A program made the position numbers and the translations under genes. From the NCBI GenBank assembly GCA_017613135.1, contig JAGAEN010000008.1:1-51490 (forward strand): a stretch of DNA of 51,490 nucleotides, given 5' to 3'. Positions 23,547-32,530 of this stretch are shown here, piece after piece (positions within the stretch are counted from its first letter, which is position 1; every line of letters begins with the position of its first letter). The stretch is from Candidatus Saccharimonadota bacterium. GTDB taxonomy: Bacteria; Patescibacteriota; Saccharimonadia; Saccharimonadales; Saccharimonadaceae. The notes under the pieces are model-generated. The model made no database searches, was not told the DNA's origin, and saw nothing but the letters and a program-made list of their open reading frames with translations.

Positions 23547-25670
23547 CTATTCAAACACCGGCACATCCGGCGGAAAAGGGTCAAAATCCTCATTTGAAAA
23601 ATCCTCATCACTAAAATCAGTAAACCCATCCCCATCTTCATCTCGATATCCCGACGACCCGTACGGGTTGTACCCAATCTCCGTCAAAAATCTCGACGGC
23701 ATTTCGTAATTTCGGCTCCCATACGAAAATCTCGACGCCGCATACGTGAGAAATAGCCTTCGCATCGCTCGCGTCATCCCCACATACGCTAGGCGCCTCT
23801 CTTCTTCTAATCCCGCCTCGTCATCGCACGCTCTCGCACTCGGAAATAGCCCTTCTTCCATTCCCACCATAAATACCACAGGGAACTCTAGCCCCTTCGC
23901 CGCATGCATCGTCATCAAAGTCACCGCATTCTGCCCCGACGTCTCATCCGCCGACGACATTAGCGAAGCATCCGCCAAAAACTCTTCCAAACTATCGTAC
24001 TGCGCCGCATTACCGACCAGCACTTCTAGGTTCTTCATTCTTTCTTCTGAACTCGGTGTACCATCATCCGTTAGTCGCCGAAAGTCAAAATACTCTACCA
24101 CATTTTTTACCACTTCCCCTGTATTTTGCGGGATATTTGTCTCATTTACCATCTTTTTCAAAAAATCCACCAACTTTAGCAGCCCATTTCGCGCCTTCGC
24201 CACCGTCAAAACTTCTGAGAAATCTGGCTCGAGCAAAGGCTTATCACCTTCCACCGCGTCCACCGCCATCAAAAGCTTCTTCAAAGACACTTCCCCGATT
24301 CCCGACAGCACGTTTTTCACTACTCGCTCAAGCGATACCTTGTCTCGCTGATTCACCATCAACTTCAAAATCGCTAGCACGTCCTTTACTTCCTTCCGGT
24401 CATAAAATCTCACCCCGCCCACAATTTTGTACGGAATATGCAGATTAATAAACGCCTTCTCAAAAGTATACGATTGCGCATTCGTCCGATAAAGTACCGC
24501 AAAATCCCTATAATCCGGATAATCCTTCTTCATCCTAAGTATCGTCATCGCCACAAAACTCGCCTCCGCTTCCTCGTCACGCAAAGATTCAATATCCACC
24601 GGCTCGCCCTTGCCAATCTCCGTAAATAACGTCTTCTCCGTCCGAGTCTTGTTTTGCGAAATCACTTTTTGCGACGCCGCCAAAATATTTCCCGTCGAGC
24701 GATAGTTTTGCTCCAACTTAATCACCTTCGCCCCCGGAAAATCCCGCTCAAAATGCAAAATGTTCGTAAAATCTGCCCCCCGCCACGAATAAATCGACTG
24801 CCAATCGTCCCCCACCACGCAAATATTTTTCTCCGACCCGACCAAAAGCTTCACCAAATGATACTGAATAATATTCGTATCCTGATACTCATCAATCAAA
24901 ATATATTGAAACCTCTCTTGCCACTTTTTCCGAACCTCCGGATTATTACTAAATAATTCCAAAGTTTTTAAGAGCAAGTCATCAAAATCTAGCGCCCCAG
25001 CCTTTTTCTTCTCCGCCTCATAGCCCTCAAAAATCTTTGCTATATCCCGCTGATTTGGATATAGCGCCGAGGCCATATATTCTTCCGGCCCATTACCCTG
25101 ATTTTTTTCGCTCGATATAATCGACTGTACCGACTTCGGCTTTAAAGCTTTATTATCCGAAATACCAAGACTCTTCATCACTCGCCGAATCAAAGAAATC
25201 TGATCATCCATATCATAAATCACAAAATCTCTTGTGAGATTCGCCGCCTCCGCCTCCTGACGAAGAATCTTCACGCACACCCCGTGAAACGTCCCCATCT
25301 ATGGCATAAACGAGCGCGGGGGGAGGAGAGGCTGATGAGATTGGACATTGATGTCCAAATTCGGGGACTTCCGGAGCGCGGCAGCGCGAGGGTGAGCGCC
25401 GGCCGCCCGTGGCGACGGGCCGGCCGGACGCGGCCCCGAATTGGATATCAATGTCCACAACCTTTCTCGCATCTCATTCGCCGCCTTATTCGTAAACGTT
25501 ACCGCGAGAATATGCGAAGGCTGCACGCCGTGCGCGATTAGGTTCGCAATGCGATGCGTGAGAGTTTTGGTTTTCCCTGACCCCGCTCCCGCCAAAATCA
25601 GAAGCGGCCCCGACAAAGTTTCTACCGCCTCTTTTTGCGCCGGATTTAGTCTATCAAGTATCGGGTTCAT
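23547..25670 (-). pseudogene. pcrA: UvrD/PcrA helicase interrupted by one in-frame TAG after a palindromic insertion
   Basis: In total about 707 codons of a superfamily 1A helicase. The first part (25670-25299) has the Q-motif LNPAQKEAV, Walker A AGAGSGKT (27-34) and [15 protein letters not shown], then the insertion element (codons about 72-109), then ...PRSFMP followed by TAG at codon 124. The same frame continues at once with ATG (25298): MGTFHGVCVKIL, DEYQDTN, QSIYSWRGADF, YRSTGN, TMHAAKGLEFP and GMTRAM, all intact. A Trp codon (TGG) is common at the TAG position in relatives as I recall them, so one G-to-A change would explain it. Alternatives are a sequencing error, readthrough, or a split enzyme made by TAG-ATG reinitiation. 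The start overlaps the murA stop (TAATG). Confidence 0.85.
25343..25456 (+). repeat. In-frame palindromic insertion element, copy 3 (helicase gene)
   Basis: The core (25364-25436) is nearly identical to copy 1. Arms 25343-25366 and 25434-25456 pair over about 23 bp with few mismatches. It is antisense to the host gene; 114 nt, i.e. 38 codons. Confidence 0.9.
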
Positions 25671-27220
25671 TATATCCCCGTCAGTGGCGTAATGTCTGCC
25701 CCAAGATGTCGGAGTCTCGCCGCAAAATCTTGATATCCACGATTAATTGAATAAATATTACGAAGAATCGAAGTCCCCGGCGCCGCTAGCATCGCAATTA
25801 GCACTACTACCGCCGGGCGCAAAGCTTGTGGCGCCACCATTTCCGCCGGTCGCCAATTTGTTGGCCCTTCAATATACACCCGATGCGCATCAAGCAACTC
25901 CACCTTCGCATTTAGATTAGCAAGTTCTGTAATATACACCGCCCGATTTTCAAACACCCAGTCATGAATCAAAGTCCGCCCCTTCGCCACCGCCGCAATT
26001 ACCGAGAAAAACGGCAAATTATCGATATTCAAACCCGGAAACGGCATCGGATGAATTTTATCTACCGGCGCCACCAAATCAGACTTATGGACAGTGAGGT
26101 CCACCAACCTCGTTCTTTCATTTGCCGACAAATACTCCTCCGACTTATCAATCCGCGCATTCATTGATTTCAGTACCTCAAGTTCAATTTCAAGAAACTC
26201 AATCGGCGCTCGCCGAATCGTTATTTCCGATTTTGTCACTAAACCCGCCGCAATAAAACTCATCGCCTCAATCGGGTCTTCTGACACGGAATACTCCACA
26301 TCCTCATCTATACGCGAACAACCTCTCACCACCAAAGTCGTCGTACCAATTCCCGAAATCTTCACTCCCAACTTTTCCAAGAAAAAGCACACATCCTGCA
26401 CCATATAGTTTGGCGAAGCCCCCACAATCGTCGTCCGCCCAGGGGACAGTGCCGCTGCCATCAAAACATTCTCCGTCACTGTATCACCGCGCTCCGTTAA
26501 AACAATATATCTATCAGTATATTTATGGAGCGTCCCTTGATTTACTTTCACATTATAAAATCCACTTTCGCACACTGCGTCAACATTCAGCCCAAATGAT
26601 TTTAGCGCCTGAATATGTGGCTCTACCGTCCTTGTGCCGAGAGAACATCCCCCAGCATACGGTATTTTAAAACTCTCGTACCGATGAAGCAAAGGCCCGA
26701 GAAACATAATAATTGACCGCGTCCTTCGTGCCGCCTCTACGTCCATTTCTTCCAATTTCAATTCACGTGGTGATATAATTTCTAGGTCACGATGACGATT
26801 CTGCCAATGGCATTTTACGCCAATCGACTCTAAAACTTCAATGATTCTAAACACTTCCTCAATTCTCGCTACGCGGTGAAGAACCGTCTTGCCAGAATTT
26901 AAAAGCGCCGCACATAGTAGTCCCACCGCCGCATTTTTCGACGTGTTTATCGTGATTTCACCACTAAGCTCTTTCCCGCCCCGAATCCGAAAACTCTGCG
27001 ATACCGTATCATTTATAGAGAGAATTTGGTTCCCGAGAGCCTCTGACAGTTTTTTAATCATCGTGAGCGAAACATTCTGCCCGCCCTTTTCAATCCGGTG
27101 AATCGCCGATTGACTCGTCCCCACTTCACGCGCCAAATCACCCTGCGTCCAGCCTTTTTCTAGGCGCATTTGCTCAATCGCTTCACCAATTGCCTCCTGA
27201 TAAGTTTTCGTTTTTTTCAT
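25670..27220 (-). CDS. murA: MurA-type enolpyruvyl transferase with N-terminal HTH domain
   Basis: 516 residues. Residues about 8-70 form an XRE/Cro-type helix-turn-helix ([22 protein letters not shown] in outline). From about 78 onward it is UDP-GlcNAc 1-carboxyvinyltransferase: TSKNAAV with K95-N96, the catalytic loop YAGGC192[17 protein letters not shown] and the closing NRAVYITEL and HLGADI segments. MurA makes the first committed peptidoglycan precursor. The added HTH lengthens it by about 80 residues over the usual 420 and suggests the enzyme may bind DNA or sense the pathway itself. The ATG at 27220 is 6 nt after TATAAT. The helicase gene overlaps its stop. Confidence 0.93.
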   Translation of the reverse strand: MKKTKTYQEAIGEAIEQMRLEKGWTQGDLAREVGTSQSAIHRIEKGGQNVSLTMIKKLSEALGNQILSINDTVSQSFRIRGGKELSGEITINTSKNAAVGLLCAALLNSGKTVLHRVARIEEVFRIIEVLESIGVKCHWQNRHRDLEIISPRELKLEEMDVEAARRTRSIIMFLGPLLHRYESFKIPYAGGCSLGTRTVEPHIQALKSFGLNVDAVCESGFYNVKVNQGTLHKYTDRYIVLTERGDTVTENVLMAAALSPGRTTIVGASPNYMVQDVCFFLEKLGVKISGIGTTTLVVRGCSRIDEDVEYSVSEDPIEAMSFIAAGLVTKSEITIRRAPIEFLEIELEVLKSMNARIDKSEEYLSANERTRLVDLTVHKSDLVAPVDKIHPMPFPGLNIDNLPFFSVIAAVAKGRTLIHDWVFENRAVYITELANLNAKVELLDAHRVYIEGPTNWRPAEMVAPQALRPAVVVLIAMLAAPGTSILRNIYSINRGYQDFAARLRHLGADITPLTGI

Positions 27221-27226
27221 ATCAAA

Positions 27227-27232
27227 ATTATA
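27227..27232 (-). promoter_or_regulatory. -10 box of leaderless murA promoter
   Basis: TGATATAAT on the minus strand, 6 nt before ATG 27220. Confidence 0.7.
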
Positions 27233-27258
27233 TCACGTCACGCATAAATAGTGCAATA

Positions 27259-28317
27259 CTATTTTAATTCAATCACACTAAGTCCAGGCAATTCCTTGCC
27301 CAACAAAAACTCTAAAGCCGCTCCGCCACCAGTCGAAACCAAAGAATAGTTAAGATTCGGATGCTCTTCGCTCAGACTTTCTACAAAACCCGTCGTATCA
27401 CCACCACACACTATCGTTTTTGCATCTTCTTTTTCGCCCATCATTTCCGCCACAATCGTCGAAGCCGTCGCATAAGCTGGATCTTCTGCCTTGCCCATCA
27501 ATCCGTTCCAAATAATCGTCTTAGCATCCGTGATAAAACCAGCAATTTTCGAAGTCGCCACCGGGCCTACATCCAGTTTCGCACCTGTACTGTCTTCATC
27601 AAAATCTTCCGCTACATAAATCTTCTCGTTTCCCTTGTATCCATCCGCTGCAATCTTACCACCCACTACAATTTGATCCGCCATTTTACTAAATTTAGCA
27701 ATTAATGGCTCTTTGTCCTCCACCTTCGCCCCACCGATTATTAGAAGTAGTGGCCGTGCTGGCTTTTCTAGTACCTTAGTCAAATTCAGCACTTCCTTTT
27801 CCACTAAAAATCCTGCATACACTGGCAAGTGATTTGCCACCGCCGAAGTCGAAGCGTGTGCCCGATGCACCACCGCAAAACCATCCTGTACATAAATCTC
27901 CGCGCCCGTCGATTCGATAATCTCCCTAATAAAATCGTCTGAATTCTTCTCTTCCCCCGCAAAGAATCGCAAATTTTCCAGCACCAAAATCCCACCTTTT
28001 GGTAATCTCTTTACCGCATCTTCCACATCCGGACCCGACACATCATCAATGAATGCCACATTTGGCATCATTTCGCCTAGTTTTTTTGATATCGGTGCTA
28101 GCGACAAGCTCTTATCTTTTCCTTCTGGTCGTCCTAAATGTGTAATTACAATAATTTTACTCGCACCCTTTTCGCGGAGATATTCAAGAGTCGGCAAACT
28201 CGCCCGAATACGCAAATCTTCCACCACCACACCATCTTTCATCGGTACATTAAAATCTACTCGAACTAAAACAATTTTGTTTCTTACATTTACGTCTTTG
28301 ATTGTTTTGTAATCCAT
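27259..28317 (-). CDS. pgk: Phosphoglycerate kinase
   Basis: 352 residues, shorter than the usual 390-400. The family signature VLVRVDFNVPM is at the N-terminus; ITHLGRP, LENLRF, GGAKVEDK and the nucleotide-binding CGGDTTGF and STGGGAALEFL follow. It transfers phosphate from 1,3-bisphosphoglycerate to ADP. The start is taken as ATG 28317 (MDYKTIKD), which has AAAGAG upstream; a TTG 24 nt earlier is less likely. It follows pyk with a gap of 24 nt, so the two glycolytic genes form an operon. Confidence 0.95.
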   Translation of the reverse strand: MDYKTIKDVNVRNKIVLVRVDFNVPMKDGVVVEDLRIRASLPTLEYLREKGASKIIVITHLGRPEGKDKSLSLAPISKKLGEMMPNVAFIDDVSGPDVEDAVKRLPKGGILVLENLRFFAGEEKNSDDFIREIIESTGAEIYVQDGFAVVHRAHASTSAVANHLPVYAGFLVEKEVLNLTKVLEKPARPLLLIIGGAKVEDKEPLIAKFSKMADQIVVGGKIAADGYKGNEKIYVAEDFDEDSTGAKLDVGPVATSKIAGFITDAKTIIWNGLMGKAEDPAYATASTIVAEMMGEKEDAKTIVCGGDTTGFVESLSEEHPNLNYSLVSTGGGAALEFLLGKELPGLSVIELK

Positions 28318-28341
28318 AATTACTCTTTCTGCCACACCCAA

Positions 28342-29775
28342 TTAAATTTGACGTACTCTTATCGTATCGGTACCATACTTATTTTTATCTCCCGACACAA
28401 TTACCGCTAATAAATCTTTTCTACCTTCTTCCACTCTCAAATATCCGCTTTCTTTTTGCTCTTTAGCTAGTTTATAACCAAATTCTTCCGAATACGGTCT
28501 TACAAAAGCCGAGTTCGCATAAAGAAGCGCCAATTGATTTGCTACTCGCGGATTCGAAGTTACTGACACAATAGGCAAATTTGGTCGCTGTGCCGCCATT
28601 GCAAACGCCGTCGCACCCGAAGCCGTCTGGCACATAATCACGTCAGCCTCAATTTTCTCTGCCAACCTTGCTGCTGCTGAGGAAATTGCATCATACACCG
28701 CCGACTCACCTTCTGGCGCTCTCGAAATCGGCGCAATCCGTGAATGATTCTGCGTATACAAAATCACTTTTTTCATTTCCTTCACCGTTTCGACCGGATA
28801 TTTACCATTCGCCGTCTCGTCCGAAAGCATCACCACATCTGCACCTTGCACTACCGCCGTCGCTACATCTGACACTTCTGCCCGCGTCGGCTCTGGATTA
28901 TCTACCATCGACGAAAGCATCTGCGTCGCCACAATACAAAGTTTCGCGTGCGCTCGGCACATCGCAATCAGTTTACGCTGAATTATCGGCACCACTTCCG
29001 CGCCGGCTTCCACTGCCATATCGCCCCGCGCCACCATAATTCCATCTGACGCTTTGACGATTTCTTCTAGTCTTTCGTCGCTTTCAATCGCTTTTTTCGT
29101 TTCAATCTTCGCAATCACTTTTGCCGTCGAACCAAGCGAGAGCAAAATCTGCTTCAATTTCAAAATATCATCTGCCGACTGCACAAAAGACAAAGACACA
29201 TAATCATAATCTTCCTCCGCTCCGCGCTCAATATCCGCCATATCTTTCGGCGTAATAATATCGCCACCAAAATCCGTATCCGGCAAATTAATACCCTTTT
29301 TAGACATTATAAAACCGTCATTTAAAATCTCAATCCTGATTGCCGTATCAGACTCAATGCCTGTAATCGTTGCTTTAATTTTCCCATCAAATAGAGAAAT
29401 TGGCTCACCAACTTTTACCTTCTCCGCCAAGTTATACTGCACTGGTACCGTCATCCCACCATTATGTTCAAAATCTTCTTTTGATTCTAGCACCAACTCA
29501 TCACCTCTTTTAACATCCAGGTGATTATCTTTTAGCATTCCCAGCCGAATTTTCGGTCCTTGCAAATCTTGCAAAATCGCCACTGACCGACCTTTTTTCT
29601 CCGCTGCTTCTCGAATCCATTTGATTTGTTGCGCACGTTCCTCGTTCGACCCGTGCGAACAGTTTAGTCGGCAACCATTTACCCCCGCCATAATTACTTC
29701 TTCAATTTTTTCGGCCGAATTCGTCGCCGGCCCAATCGTTGCTAGTATTTTTGTACGTTTAAAAAGTTTGCTCAT
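28342..29775 (-). CDS. pyk: Pyruvate kinase
   Basis: 477 residues. Visible features are TKILATIGPATNS at the N-terminus, LQDLQGPKIR, the catalytic Lys in KVIAKIET, the MVARGDMAVE metal and substrate segment, MLSSMVDNPEPTRAE and SDETANGKYPVE. The C-terminal domain is present. It converts phosphoenolpyruvate and ADP to pyruvate and ATP, the main ATP-yielding step in a fermentative cell. The ATG at 29775 is 6 nt after TAATAT. It is transcribed divergently from the small membrane-protein gene at 29820, with 44 nt between the start codons. Confidence 0.97.
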   Translation of the reverse strand: MSKLFKRTKILATIGPATNSAEKIEEVIMAGVNGCRLNCSHGSNEERAQQIKWIREAAEKKGRSVAILQDLQGPKIRLGMLKDNHLDVKRGDELVLESKEDFEHNGGMTVPVQYNLAEKVKVGEPISLFDGKIKATITGIESDTAIRIEILNDGFIMSKKGINLPDTDFGGDIITPKDMADIERGAEEDYDYVSLSFVQSADDILKLKQILLSLGSTAKVIAKIETKKAIESDERLEEIVKASDGIMVARGDMAVEAGAEVVPIIQRKLIAMCRAHAKLCIVATQMLSSMVDNPEPTRAEVSDVATAVVQGADVVMLSDETANGKYPVETVKEMKKVILYTQNHSRIAPISRAPEGESAVYDAISSAAARLAEKIEADVIMCQTASGATAFAMAAQRPNLPIVSVTSNPRVANQLALLYANSAFVRPYSEEFGYKLAKEQKESGYLRVEEGRKDLLAVIVSGDKNKYGTDTIRVRQI

Positions 29776-29781
29776 ATAAAT

Positions 29782-29787
29782 ATATTA
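29782..29787 (-). promoter_or_regulatory. -10 box of leaderless pyk promoter
   Basis: TGCTAATAT on the minus strand, 6 nt before ATG 29775. Confidence 0.65.
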
Positions 29788-29807
29788 GCATATTAAAGTT
29801 TTTATGG

Positions 29808-29813
29808 TAAGAT
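29808..29813 (+). promoter_or_regulatory. -10 box of leaderless promoter for gene 29820
   Basis: TGGTAAGAT, 6 nt before ATG 29820. Confidence 0.6.
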
Positions 29814-29819
29814 TATATT

Positions 29820-30323
29820 ATGACAAAGGTCAAAACAAATAGTCAAAAATATCACGCCTCACGCTCGCGCGTTAAATCTTCGCATCTTTCTTCGCGTAAA
29901 AGAATCGACCGCCAAGTCTATAGCGCCACCAAAAAGTCCATTCTCACTGTAATTATTTTTTCTATGCTTATTGTCATATTGGCTGTGCTTTTTGTGATTT
30001 TTAATGACCCAGAAAAACTCGTCAAACAAAAAATTACCGACATTACCACTGACTATTACGAGAATTATTATTACCCAAGTCTCATCGGCAACGCCACAGA
30101 CGAAGATTCTCTTTCTGACATTATGACGCCTTATGTCACGCCCGGCTTCGCTACGATTTCACTCCGTCAATTACTTCTTTTTGACAACGAGCGCTTCGCC
30201 AAAACTGCAACATTCGTCAAACAATACTGTGACGAAAACAAAACCTTCGCCCACATCTACCCCGACCCACCTTTCGGCAAGAAAAACTACCACATCGACT
30301 ACATCTACTCTTGCGCATTTTAA
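29820..30323 (+). CDS. Small single-pass membrane protein, unknown
   Basis: 167 residues. A basic Ser/Lys/Arg-rich N-terminus of about 40 residues (TNSQKYHASRSRVKSSHLSS) is followed by one membrane helix (about 41-62) and a roughly 100-residue outside domain that begins NDPEKLVKQKITDITTDYYENYYYP and contains two Cys near the end (VKQYCDENK and YSCAF). The architecture is that of many small Saccharibacterial membrane proteins with no assigned role. The two Cys could form a disulfide. A -10 box lies 6 nt before the ATG. The tRNA-Glu gene follows 24 nt downstream with its own promoter. Confidence 0.7.
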   Translation: MTKVKTNSQKYHASRSRVKSSHLSSRKRIDRQVYSATKKSILTVIIFSMLIVILAVLFVIFNDPEKLVKQKITDITTDYYENYYYPSLIGNATDEDSLSDIMTPYVTPGFATISLRQLLLFDNERFAKTATFVKQYCDENKTFAHIYPDPPFGKKNYHIDYIYSCAF

Positions 30324-30333
30324 TAATATTTGT

Positions 30334-30339
30334 TATAAT
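30334..30339 (+). promoter_or_regulatory. -10 box of tRNA-Glu
   Basis: TTGTTATAAT ending 8 nt before the tRNA 5' end. Confidence 0.65.
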
Positions 30340-30347
30340 TTAATTAC

Positions 30348-30422
30348 GGTCTCGTAGTATAACGGTTAGTACAACGGGTTTTCATCCCGTCAATAGGAGT
30401 TCGACTCTCCTCGAGATCACCA
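30348..30422 (+). tRNA. tRNA-Glu (UUC)
   Basis: Acceptor GGTCTCG pairs with CGAGATC. The anticodon loop TTTTCAT on stem ACGGG/CCCGT gives UUC. The T-loop is TTCGACT, and CCA is encoded. Confidence 0.95.
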
Positions 30423-30430
30423 AGTTCCGA

Positions 30431-30468
30431 AAAAATAAAATAACCCCTTATGGGTTCTTTTTATTTTT
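30431..30468. terminator. Bidirectional terminator after tRNA-Glu
   Basis: AAATAACCC / GGGTT(C)TTTTTATTT stem with a CTTA loop region and long A and T tracts. It serves tRNA-Glu (+) and probably ligA (-). Confidence 0.8.
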
Positions 30469-30477
30469 AAAAACGCC

Positions 30478-30512
30478 GGTGATCATAGCGTGCGTAGCAC
30501 GCGACGATCACC
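30478..30512. repeat. Hairpin with tRNA-Glu-tail-like arms
   Basis: GGTGATC / GATCACC arms enclose GCGTGC-GTA-GCACGC. The arm sequence equals the last bases of the neighbouring tRNA-Glu (GATCACC). A further small hairpin AAGACGC/GCGTCTT follows at 30519-30534. Confidence 0.6.
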
Positions 30513-30532
30513 AATATAAAGACGCTCGCGTC

Positions 30533-32530
30533 TTATTTTTGTGCAATCAGTTTCAAAAATTCCACCTCATTCATTCGCGGAATACCGAGTTTGTCTGCCT
30601 TATCGGTTTTAGTTTTACCTGGCTTTTCACCCACAATTAAAGCTGTGGTGTTTTTCGTCACCGATGAAGTCACCGTCGCACCAAGCGCCCGAAGTTTATC
30701 TTCCGCTTCCTCGCGCCCCATCGCCGCCAGTGTCCCCGTCACAATATAAAACTTACCAGAAAGTGGCAACGAAGCTCTTGATTCTTCTGCTGGCCACGCT
30801 CCGAGTTCCCGCATTTCTTCAAGCAATTTCACATTTTCCTCATCCGCAAAATACGCCAAAATCGACTCCGCCACTACTTCGCCAATATCTGGAATTTCTA
30901 ACAAATCTTCCTTCGTCGCTATCATTAGTTTATCAAGCGAGCCAAATTTTCTTGCCAAACTCACCGCCGTCTGACCACCCACGTGCCGAATCCCAAGTGC
31001 CGTAATAAACTTATTTAGCGGAGCGTTCTTCGACGCTTCAATCGCCGTCACCAAATTATGTGCCGATATTTCACCAAACCTCTCAAGTTTTGAGACATTT
31101 ATCTCATTTAGCTGGTATAAATCTGCCACCGACTTCACCATCCCCGCATCCACCAAAGCTTCCACATTTTTCTCACCCAGACCTTCAATATTTAAAGCTG
31201 GCTTAGACGCATAGTATTCAATCGCTCGCTTCAAAATCAAATCCGACGATTCCCCCGCCACCCGATACACCACTTCGCCTTCCGGTCGCACAAATTTTAG
31301 CTCTGGATACTGCTTTTTCAAAGCCTCTTCATAATTAAATGGTTTCGTGCCATCCGGCCGCAACATCAAAAGCACTTCCTTCACCTGCGGAATAATATCT
31401 CCCGCCTTATAAATAATCACTGTATCACCAATCCGCACATCAAGCCGCGCAATTTCATCCGCGTTATGAAGCGACGCGTGCTGCACCGTCGTCCCCGCCA
31501 CCACCACCGGGTCAAAAATCGCCACTGGCGTCGCCGCCCCCGTCCGCCCAATTGAAATTACAATATCTTTTACTACCGTCGTAGCCTCTTCCGCCGGAAA
31601 TTTATATGCCACCGCCGCCCGTGGCGTCTTCCCCACAATTCCAAGGTCATCATAAACCTTCCGGTCATTAATCTTAATCACCATTCCGTCCGTATTAAAC
31701 GGCAAACCTTTGCGGTAATCATCCAACTTATCAATATACTCAAATAATTCCTTTTTTTCCGTATCCTTAAATACCCTGTCCTCGCCCGAAGTCTGAAACC
31801 CTAGACTCCTGAGCATCTCGTAGGCTTCTTTATGGGTCGGCAAATTCGGTTTCACTAAATCGTATGCAATAAATCTAAGTGGCCTCGCCGCCGCTACTTT
31901 CGGGTCCAGCTGCCGAATCGACCCCGCCGCCAGATTCCGCGGATTCGCAAACTCCGGCTCCCCCTTCCGCCTCTGTTCCTCCTGCAACCTCTCGAAATCT
32001 TTCTTGAAGATGATGATTTCTCCTCTAACTTCTGCTTCATTAATATCGATTTTTAAAGGTATATTTTCAATCGTCTTCACATTCAGCGTCACATCCTCGC
32101 CAATCAGCCCATCTCCTCTCGTCACCGCCTGCACCAAAATCCCGTCCTTATATTTTAGAGCACACGCCAACCCATCCATTTTAATATCCGTAAAAAACTT
32201 TTTGATTTTCCCACCCGGCACTAACTTCTCATTCCGAGAAATCCAATCTAAAACTTCTTCCCGCGAAAACACATCGGCGAGCGAAATCATCCGCTTCTCG
32301 TGTTTAACCTTCGTAAACTTATCTAGCGGTTTCCCCGCCACCCGCTGTGTCGGCGAATCCGGCGTAATTAGTTCCGGAAATTCCGCTTCAAGTTCAGAAA
32401 GTTCGTGTTTTAACGAATCCGCCGCCGCCTCACTCATTATCGACTCATCTAGTACGTGATAATGATACCGATAATCATTTATCAGTTCGCGAAGTTTCAA
32501 AATCCTCGCTTCCGCCTCACTTTTTTTCAT
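30533..32530 (-). CDS. ligA: NAD-dependent DNA ligase, lacking zinc-finger cysteines
   Basis: 665 residues. The N-terminal NAD domain (LRELINDYRYHYHVLDE), nucleotidyl-transferase motif I KMDGLACALKY with the catalytic Lys, VTRGDGLIGEDVT, ANPRNLAAGSIRQLD, the OB domain, the HhH repeats (NIEGLGEKNVEALVDAGM) and a C-terminal BRCT domain (LSGKFYIVTGTLAAMGREEAE) are all present. The four-Cys zinc finger that normally precedes the HhH region is gone: the segment reads FVRPEGEVVYRVAGESSDLILKRA in outline, with the fold's flanks kept but no Cys. The start is taken as ATG 32530, preceded by AAAGGAGG; an ATG 21 nt upstream is less likely. It overlaps the upstream membrane-protein gene by 14 nt. Confidence 0.95.
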   Translation of the reverse strand: MKKSEAEARILKLRELINDYRYHYHVLDESIMSEAAADSLKHELSELEAEFPELITPDSPTQRVAGKPLDKFTKVKHEKRMISLADVFSREEVLDWISRNEKLVPGGKIKKFFTDIKMDGLACALKYKDGILVQAVTRGDGLIGEDVTLNVKTIENIPLKIDINEAEVRGEIIIFKKDFERLQEEQRRKGEPEFANPRNLAAGSIRQLDPKVAAARPLRFIAYDLVKPNLPTHKEAYEMLRSLGFQTSGEDRVFKDTEKKELFEYIDKLDDYRKGLPFNTDGMVIKINDRKVYDDLGIVGKTPRAAVAYKFPAEEATTVVKDIVISIGRTGAATPVAIFDPVVVAGTTVQHASLHNADEIARLDVRIGDTVIIYKAGDIIPQVKEVLLMLRPDGTKPFNYEEALKKQYPELKFVRPEGEVVYRVAGESSDLILKRAIEYYASKPALNIEGLGEKNVEALVDAGMVKSVADLYQLNEINVSKLERFGEISAHNLVTAIEASKNAPLNKFITALGIRHVGGQTAVSLARKFGSLDKLMIATKEDLLEIPDIGEVVAESILAYFADEENVKLLEEMRELGAWPAEESRASLPLSGKFYIVTGTLAAMGREEAEDKLRALGATVTSSVTKNTTALIVGEKPGKTKTDKADKLGIPRMNEVEFLKLIAQK

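Noticed and set aside
25299-25301. Recoding of TAG as an amino acid to explain the helicase interruption
   Set aside because: TAG ends rarA, the ABC gene and both FISUMP genes at sensible family lengths, so it is an ordinary stop.
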